In this document: piece after piece, positions 56,521-64,000 of the stretch | How the letters are laid out: each line of letters begins with the position of its first letter | Position numbering within the stretch: the stretch's first letter is position 1 | Source of the DNA: Heligmosomoides polygyrus polygyrus | Lineage: Eukaryota; Nematoda; Chromadorea; Rhabditida; Heligmosomidae | DNA: 64,000 nucleotides | Assembly (NCBI GenBank): GCA_947396885.1 | Contig: OX377202.1 | Span: forward strand, 27,271,407-27,335,406 | Reading direction: 5' to 3' | Made by a program: the position numbers and the translations under genes | The notes under the pieces: generated by a model | The model's database searches: none | Seen by the model: the letters and a program-made list of their open reading frames with translations, nothing else | Told to the model about the DNA's origin: nothing

Positions 56521-57900
56521 TCAAAGCCGCATCCCTGATAGGTACACCGTGATAGGTATCTCATTTCACAGTGCCATGATCAGGTGGTATCCTTCCCTTG
56601 TTAGCTCGAGAGTGATTTGTAGGCACGGAAGAGCCTTGAGTGGATCTGAGTCACAGTGAGAAATCTTAAAGTCAACCGGCAAAAAGAGTGCCTGATTCTA
56701 ATCGAAGAACTGGCACACTTCCTCACGCTGTTCTTATCTGTTTGGTCTGACCCACTTCCCGCTCTAACAATAAGGTTCGGGTTGTCTCGCGGTCTGGCCT
56801 ACTCATCTACGTCCAAGTCCAGATTTCGGTGATTGGTGGCTGTTTTTTGGCATCCACTTATGGTTAGATCTGACGTACTTTCGCAACTAATGATAAGACG
56901 TCGGCCTTTGTCTCATTTTCTCCTCAAGAATGGTATTCTGTAGGATAAAGTGGTGTTGGGAGAACAGTTTTGTAAATTTCTGCAACATTTTAGTCTTTGA
57001 CGAAGCAGAATTCGCCTAATTATATGCCGAGCCAAATAAAGTTTTGGCTACCAATTCAACAGGGCAACATCGATCTAAAGCCAATATGCCAAAACTAATT
57101 GAAACTTGGATATATACAAAGCTTTACACTTATGCATGTGCAAAAAATTGAAAAAATTGAAGTGGTTATATTCTAATTACTGTCGTGTTCAAAAATTCTC
57201 CACAAAAACTAGGGCATGCTTGGATTTTTTTTCATCAAAAGTAAAAGATACAAGATGTTTTCGAGCTGGCGGCACGAAAGCTTCTTAATCTCTGTTGGGT
57301 ATCATGACGGGCAAACTAACCAACAGCGTTGAGCCAATGTAACCCTGAAAGCACTGAGAGCAGTGCCGAAGTGCTTTCTAGCCATTCCACTGGAAAATCT
57401 GTCTAGAAAATCGTTCTCGTTTTTGAGTACGTTTTTGTGAAGCCGCTCAACAATTAAAGAGATGAGGGAGGGCGGCAAAATCGAGTTTTTCCTCGTTTCG
57501 TTCAGTAATTGTAGCGACCATGAGAGGATCTGCTCTCAGTGTGGAACCCCACGTTTTTCCTTCGAAGCCGGTTTGTCAAGCGGATTCCTTTCTTATAACA
57601 CCCGTCATCTTCAAAAGATGTTCTGGTGATTTCATAGAAGGCGAAAAACTATATGTGAACGATTTTCCTCGAAGCTGATCTCCTTGATATAACCTTTTGA
57701 AGGTAGAGATCAGGAGTGTAATAGTTGGCAATAGATATGATGATTCAACTAGGAATCATTGCTTCCCGATTATATAGAGAGATGACATTGGTACTTCCCC
57801 TACAACTAAGAACAATTGGAAGTTTATCGCGAATGTGATGCTGGATAAATTCTACTTTCTTACAATGAAAACGCTTTGCTGGGGAATAATATGTATCCGT
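56521..57900. other. Unassigned sequence
   Basis: No coding region, RNA gene or repeat end is supported. Confidence 0.4.
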
Positions 57901-57901
57901 T

Positions 57902-58075
57902 TTGCGCGCATGGTAGTGCAGTCGGAGGAGGTGCCTCCTGTCGCATACATCCGATACAACTTGCTTGGTTCGGATTTCCAGCCAAGGACAACTAAGCCTT
58001 CCATCCCTCCGAGACCGGTGAATTGGTACCAGACCTGACTGAAATGGACAAAACACTGATCTGTCGATTAGCAGA
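57902..58075 (+). mobile_element. tRNA-derived SINE (family 1), 3'-truncated
   Basis: It has GCGCGCATGGTAGTGCAGTC, GCTTGGTTCGGATTTCC and GGTGAATTGGTACCAGACC. The 3' half is absent and a hairpin-rich repeat follows. Confidence 0.8.
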
Positions 58076-58094
58076 TCACGACTAGTCTTTGTAT

Positions 58095-58540
58095 ATAAAA
58101 CCAGTCGTACGTCGGCCTAGCGGCCGCCTACGACTGGTTGGGGGCTTCGCCCCCAAACCCCGAGAATAGGACGCCATGGCCGCTACGGGTTTTCTATTCT
58201 TCCCTAGGCCTTCTGACCTTTATGTTAATCGAGATGGGTCGATTGATCCGACATCAGATTCGTGTTCAGCGACCTCGATTACCCCCAGGGCCGAAATTTC
58301 GTGTCGCTTGAACGTCATCCTCAAAAAATCGATAATATCGATCGATATCGATTGGTCGACTTCAGATTCGTGTTCAGCGACCTCGATTACCCCTAAGGCC
58401 GAAGTTTCGCGCCTCTTGAGCGCCATCCTCAAAAAATCGATAATATCGATCGATATCGATTGGTCGACTTCAGATCCGTGTTCAGCGACCTCAATTACCC
58501 CCAGGGCCGAAGTTTCGTGCCGCCGACGTGTTCGGCACGT
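58095..58540. repeat. Hairpins followed by a 108 bp tandem repeat (about 2.6 copies)
   Basis: CCAGTCGTA...TACGACTGG (58101-58137) and TTGGGGGCTTCGCCCCCAA (58138-58156) form adjacent hairpins. The 108 bp unit then starts at CAGATTCGTGTTCAGCGACC in 58255, 58363 and 58471. Each unit contains ATCGATATCGAT palindromes. 108 is a multiple of three, so the open frame 58176-58601 is probably a by-product. Confidence 0.85.
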
Positions 58541-58619
58541 CTACGGCTCGCCATGCACGGTCGCCGACGTGTTCGGCTGCCGCGCCCCAACTCAGGTGTG
58601 ACGGACGGACGGACAGAGT

Positions 58620-58658
58620 GACACACACACGCACACACGCACACACACACGCTTGCTG

Positions 58659-58708
<50 letters not shown>
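58620..58708. repeat. (CA)n then (TA)n microsatellite
   Basis: ACACACACACGCACACACGC is followed by CTTGCTGCCT and then about 23 TA units (58663-58708). Confidence 0.97.
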
Positions 58709-58714
<6 letters not shown>

Positions 58715-58972
58715 GCAAAATATGTCCGCATTCAAATTATCTCAACGACACCCAGCAGAATCAGAATGCGTGGGGTTGCAATGGGGTTGGCTAATGCCGA
58801 TCTTTATCCTAATTCCTGATTCGTCTCCTGAATTCTTATCCTGATTTGTTGTTTTCGTTGTTTTGGTGTTGTCTTTTTTATTGCATGGCTTGTTTCGATC
58901 TTTTTTCTAGCGCTTTGCGCACGTCTATTATCTGAATAAATGAATCTAACAGAAATCATCATTGGCAAATAA

Positions 58973-59215
58973 GAATGCGCACCGAATTCCATTTCTACCG
59001 GATGTCGTCGAGGCATTTTGACTGCGTATTTGGCCTATACAGTGACTCGCGGTGGCCAGCCGAGAAGTTCTCAGACATGTCTGGCGCCAATTCACGAATA
59101 CTGAAGGGATATAAGGCTTGATTGGCCTGGGCGGGAAATCTGGAGCAAGAATCTGGTATGAGGTGCACGTGATATCCGATATTCTTAGGTTGCGCTACAT
59201 GTACAGGAGATACAC
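58973..59215 (-). mobile_element. tRNA-derived SINE (family 1), worn copy
   Basis: Minus sense shows CCCGCCCAGGCCAATCAAG, GGCTGGCCACCGCGAGTC and the 3' part CATCCGGTAGAAATGG. A plus-sense tail piece lies just left of it (58755-58812, GAATGCGTGG...TTTATCC). Confidence 0.75.
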
Positions 59216-59480
59216 CCGCCCTTGCTGGGGGGCGTGCGATCTTTCTCTCATCCACCTTGCTCACCAACCCCCGACCCCTAGGCTTCACCAAGAATCTAAC
59301 GGCTGCCCTACGAAACCTTTGACATGCAAAACACAAGTTTCCGGTCCGCAGAACTGCGATGTACCTCCTGACGCCACGCCCCGAGCAGGGGGCGGGTGTA
59401 CCTCCTGTCGCGCTGCCGTGCCTAACAGAGGATAGGGTTGACATAAATCGATCGTTTTCTGAGTTACGCCACGCATTCTA

Positions 59481-60510
59481 TTAGGTTGTCCCATAAGTCC
59501 CCGCCATTTTTTTCAACGATTCATTGCGGATTTCACCGGCAGTTTTTTGCATAACTCTATAAAGCTTTAAAAAGAAAATGATTTGCTCCATCAGAGCAGG
59601 TGTTGCATTTTTTATCCTGAATTTGGTCAATTTTTTTGGTCGTTAAAGTGAAAAGTGACCATTGGCTCACTTGTTCTCTTCGCTTAGGTTTGGAATTTTT
59701 TGCGCAGCATTTTATAGCTTTTGGAAGACAATGCTCTGTACTACAAGAATACGTGTTGATACTATTTGCTCATTTTCCCTTTATTGATTTTTAGGTCATC
59801 AAAGTGGGACGTCCGACTTTTCCGTCCGAATTTTTACCGACAGCTCAGCTCTGTGGTTGAACTTTTTTTGCATGGTGTTATATGTCGTTCGGAAGAGTAT
59901 GTCTTGCCCAATAAGGATTTTGTGTCGCGTTTATTGCTCATGCTGATTTTTGTCGAATGTCAACAACTGAACAAGAAGGAGTTGTTGTTGAATATGGTTT
60001 TTTTCTTTTTGTCATTTTGCTGATATTCGACAGAAATCAACATGAGCTAATAAAAGCAACACAAATTCTTATAGAGCAAGACATTCTCTTTCGAGCGACA
60101 TATAATACCCAGCAAAAAAGTGCGACCACAGAGGAGGAGCTGTCGGTAGAAATTCGGACGGAAAAGTTGGACTCCCAATCTGATGGCCTAAAAGCCAATA
60201 AAGGACAACTGAGCAAGTGCGACCAACTTGCATTCTTGTAGTACAGAACATTATCTTCGAAATGCTATAAAAACCTGCGTAAAAATTCCAAACCTAAGCG
60301 CAGAGAACAAGTGGGCAGACGGTCACTTTTTCACTTTTCACTTTAACGACCTAAAAATTGACAAAATTCAGGATGAAAGAATGCAGTATGTGCTGCTCTG
60401 ATAGAGCAAATCATTTTCTTTTGAAACTATATAGAGTTATGCAAGAGACCGCCGACGAAATCCGTAATGAATCGTTGAAAAAAACGGCGGGGACTTATGG
60501 GACAAACTGA
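59481..60510. mobile_element. Palindromic MITE, 1030 bp, TA target
   Basis: TTAGGTTGTCCCATAAGTCC at the left pairs with GGACTTATGGGACAAACTGA at the right. Pairing continues to the centre near 59996, for example GTCCGACTTTTCCGTCCGAA (59810-59829) with TTCGGACGGAAAAGTTGGAC (60152-60171). TA lies at 59479-59480 and 60511-60512. There is no intact protein gene. Tips resemble mariner ends. Confidence 0.92.
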
Positions 60511-60512
60511 TA

Positions 60513-63349
60513 TTTTCGCAGCTACCGTAGAGGCTATTTCAATGGCATGTGCTATGACAACATCTGATGAACAACCGGTGTAAACTAGTCAGTGTTTTAT
60601 CATTCCCACACAAGTATCGTAGCAATTCACCAACTTTAGAGAAATAGTGTGTTATGCTTCCTCGCATGGGTCCCGAAGCAAGAACTTTGATCCGGATTGC
60701 CGGCAACAGTAGTCATCACCTCCGACTACGCTATCACGAGCCCCACCGAAGCTGGGTTCATTATTAATTGTAAATAGTGAGAAACTTCGGTATAGCGGTC
60801 GGAGGTTCATCGCGATGTTTCGTGGAAGAGCGTTTGAAATACTTGACCAATATATTTATCGGCTTCTCGTACAAGTGCAATACCAGGTGCATTGCATTGG
60901 TGAAATGGAATATGAACAGACTGACATTTATGGTTATTCAGAACAAAGCATAGTACAAATAGAGCTCTAAATGAAGCGATAGCTTGCGGTTCCTAATCCT
61001 TCGCCGTGATTTTTCGGCCTCGATGGTGGCCTACTCAGACATCAGTGTTTTGTCGTCCCCGTGAAATTTGTTTCCCGGTGATGATCGCGGAGCTTGATTG
61101 GCATGCAATGAACCACTCAAAAGTGATTCGTAGTGCCAGAGAGACTAACAGCTCTTGCCAACTGCTCCATAGTTGTCTTTTCACAGAAAGCATTGACATA
61201 GCCTTACTAGGCTTACCGAACGAAGTGAAGCGTTTCCACAAGAAACGGTGCAACGCTTAACGGTATATGTCGCGGGTATGCACAGCATTGGGAAGTCAAA
61301 ACGCGACATCTAATCGGGCCGCATTGAAAGGAAACTCATTACCGATCGTAGGTACGGACGGTGCTTAGTCATGATTGGCTGGCGTGTTCCCACCCACCAA
61401 CGTTGTGCATCTTCGCGACATGCACCACAACCTAACAATAGCCGCACAAGCGCAACGGAATGGAAAACTGTCTTAATTGAAGAATTCGAAGGATCCTCTT
61501 AATTGAAGAATTCGAAGGATCCTACCCTTGCGTGATACTGTCGCGGTATAGCTTGCGCGTTCAAAAACCCTTCGAAATGTATTAAAATGCCCCGTGTTTA
61601 GTGAATGTGTCTGATAAGTATTGGAAGTTTTGATGAATCAGCCAGTAGAATGTTGGTGCTCATCTTTACTCCTTCAAAAGTGCTTGCTAAGTGCTCCTAT
61701 GGTCCTGTTCAGATGAAAGATTTGATTATTTTGATGGATTTCAATGTAATGAGGTGTAGTGAGATGAAGGAAAGTCCCCATCGAATTCATCCAGCGTAAA
61801 ATCGGATTCAATACCGATTAAATAATTTAGATCTGCAACTAATTTTCTCAAAGATCGGACGAATAAAAGCGGGAAATAGTATTTTTGAAAAACCTAGATG
61901 GTTTAGATCGGTTCAACGAGACCGGATTTTCGTATGGTTCAGATTAAACATTTCGATCAGATTACGGGTGATTTTCACTAGAACGGATTTTCAGATTAGT
62001 AAAGAAAGTAATTTTTTAGGGAGCGAGGTTCAATGTCCAGTTCGAGGAAACGTCAGGTAGTTTACACATCTGAAAATCTGTTCTTGTAAGGATCACTCGT
62101 ATCTTCGTAAATCATCCTGACATCATCCTGCACAAGAATGTCACCACAAGCATGATTTATTTGTCCTGGGTTTGAAAAAACAATGACGGATCCGAATCAT
62201 CTGAATCGGCGTCGGATTCAACTTATGTTAGATGGACTGTTCGCGTTGAGGCAGCAGACAAGTCGGGGCGCTGAAATATGCTGTGAGCAGTGGGCTACAA
62301 GGTCACATTCCTCAGCACTCTTCCGCTATTTCGTTTCGTTCGAATTACTTTTGGTCTAAGGTTGTTTTTGTTTTGTTTTGGTTCTATGTAGTAGTGCATC
62401 GTGAATGCAAATAAATAAATAAATAAATACCTAGACTGTGTTTCCATAACAATAGTGCATGTGTGTGTCGCAACATGACAAAAAGCTTTCGGTTTTGCTT
62501 CAGTAGGTGGGAAGCTCCGCTCTGGAGGTTTGTTGGGGCCAGTGCTATTCTGAGCAAATAGCCGACAACGTTTTCCTTTCTCCTGAACATCTTAACGACG
62601 CTGTTATGCCGCATCCTAATCGCATTCCTAAGGCGATTTTACCTGGACGAACAAGTGCACAGCCAAAGTTCTGCTGGTGCTGGTCTGCGCAGCTTTTTGC
62701 CATTATTTGGTGTCAGCTCGTCTTCTTCATCGCCTCTTTCTTGCGTGAAACTGGAACCGGTTCCATTACCTGGCTTCGTTTCTGTAACGCAACGGAGATC
62801 CTCCTCGTTTTTGTTTCACAGACTTCTGCCGCAATTAGATGGTGAGAACTAGGGCGATGGTGGTTAGGAGCTAACTGGTTGCGTCACTCTTTTGACCTTA
62901 CAAGGGAAGCGCATGAACTTCCCCCAAAGATTCTCAACGAGACCTATATGGTGCTGTGGGGCATCGGACGAGGATAACAGAACTGTCGTTTTTGCTACGG
63001 GCCACTGGGTGTTCCAAAAATAGCAAAAAACGGTATCGCTTCAGTGCTGGCTGAAAAGGCAAAAATGACACCTGGAATGGCCCTGCCGTCCTCAGAACTT
63101 GACTTACAAAAGTTTTGGTGCTCAAACTAAAGTTGGAATATAGCAAAATGATAAGTTCCTACGTTTTCTAGACGAAGTTGCAGTGTACATTTAAGTGATT
63201 CATTTGCAACATTGGTGGCAGCGACCGGCTAGCCAAGTGGGTAGCGAAGCGGGCTTGCGGAAGAGGGTCGATTGTTCGATTCCGGGGCTGTCCGTGCGAT
63301 TTGCCCTGTGGAGTGCTCCCTTTTTGGCTAATAAGGAGTACATTTTGGC
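60513..63349. other. Unassigned sequence with small repeats
   Basis: It contains an exact 26 bp tandem duplication (TCTTAATTGAAGAATTCGAA..., 61471-61496 and 61497-61522). An AATA array lies at 62405-62429. A tRNA-like segment lies at 63219-63292 (GGCTAGCCAAGTGGGTAGCG...GTTCGATTCCGGGG) whose arms do not close into a standard tRNA. No gene is supported. Confidence 0.4.
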
Positions 63350-63680
63350 TTCGGTAGGTTACCGTATTATTGGCTAGTGGTGAATAAGGGTGACGAATTC
63401 ATGAGTACCGATTTCGCCCAGAATTTGCCTAAGGGAATTAATTAAGATGCTTACCACAAATCTGTCACTATTTTTCTAGATTATCACTTTGCTTGCAGTA
63501 CTTTCCATGGATGGTTCAAGTCGAAAGTTGGAAAATAAGTCTGACCACATTGGAGAAGAAAGTGATCCTACTAATGTAGACAGCTTTACTCACCCACGTC
63601 TACCGTAACCTGCGGTAATCAACCGAAATTTTGAAAATAGGTATCATATCCGTGATCGGCACCCCAATAACTCCCGTGGA
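63350..63680. repeat. Second copy of the TTACGGTAG-ended dispersed repeat
   Basis: GGTAGGTTACCGTATTATTG at the left and CACGTCTACCGTAACCTGCG at the right enclose AAGTCGAAAGTTGGAAAATAAGTC, as in 29470-29790. GTGATCGGCACCCCAATAAC follows at 63650-63669. Confidence 0.6.
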
Positions 63681-64000
63681 TGATATTTTGGCGAAATTTT
63701 TTCTCTCGTCCTTTCCTCGATCTACGGACTTGTGAAAGGCAGCAGTGTCGATTATTCTGCGTACACCCATTTACTTACACCATCCTATCATAACCTTCTG
63801 CCATCCATTGCTTCACCAAAAATGGTTGCCAGATTGGTGATATGCATCCCGAATAACCCTAAAGATGTATTTCAGACTAAACTTTTTTTACCTCTAGAAT
63901 CGAGGGAATGAATGCAAATGCTCCTATCTGCAATAACTCCGACCCGATCACCTGTAAGTGTATACGAGAGTGGTGAGAAAGAAATACACAAGGCGACTAA

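Noticed and set aside
58176..58601. 141-codon open frame
   Set aside because: It spans the 108 bp tandem repeat, whose unit is a multiple of three, so openness is expected by repetition.
63219..63292. tRNA-like segment
   Set aside because: B box is good (GTTCGATTCC) but the cloverleaf does not close; left as an unassigned tRNA-like repeat.
1..64000. CRISPR arrays, rRNA genes, bacterial operons, phage modules
   Set aside because: No regularly spaced repeats with unique spacers and no such genes; spliced genes and repeat content are those of a nematode.

Overview
The window looks like nuclear DNA of a strongylid nematode, probably hookworm-like. Two host genes are spread over many short exons with nematode-type introns. 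One of them has a spliced-leader-type acceptor right before its ATG. The rest is dense with repeats known from strongylid genomes: tRNA-derived SINEs, RTE and CR1-like LINEs, mariner/Tc1, hAT and Mutator-like elements, and long palindromic MITEs. There is no operon of bacterial type, no CRISPR array and no rRNA gene. A run of exactly 200 N at 24415-24614 marks an assembly gap.

Layout. 0-10.3 kb is a graveyard of mobile elements: a broken RTE reverse transcriptase end carrying a small insertion, remains of a BEL/Pao-like retroelement (env-like then gag-like), a 2.0 kb hAT-type element with an 8 bp target duplication, and a decayed Mutator-like (MULE) transposase gene with C2H2 fingers on the minus strand. 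11.2-18.9 kb holds a nine-exon gene for holocytochrome c synthase (cytochrome c heme lyase, cchl-1/HCCS). 23.1-32.7 kb holds a COX15 (heme A synthase) gene with nine visible exons and one missing exon. Their introns carry SINEs, a second hAT element, RTE and mariner relics and large palindromes. 34.0-35.3 kb is a nearly intact mariner. 35-64 kb has no host gene I can support. It is a patchwork of LINE pieces, SINE copies, two further mariner/Tc1 transposase relics, foldback elements, a 108 bp tandem repeat and microsatellites.

How the genes work together. Both host genes act on mitochondrial heme: the lyase attaches heme b covalently to apocytochrome c in the intermembrane space, and COX15 oxidises heme O towards heme A for cytochrome c oxidase. 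As I recall, the C. elegans orthologues (cchl-1, T06D8.6, and cox-15, T06D8.5) are also neighbours, so the order is probably an old nematode linkage and may be an operon. No clearly new biological system is visible. The points most worth following are this heme gene pair, the exon lost in the gap, the nearly intact GC-rich mariner, and the nested or palindromic transposons in and around the two genes.
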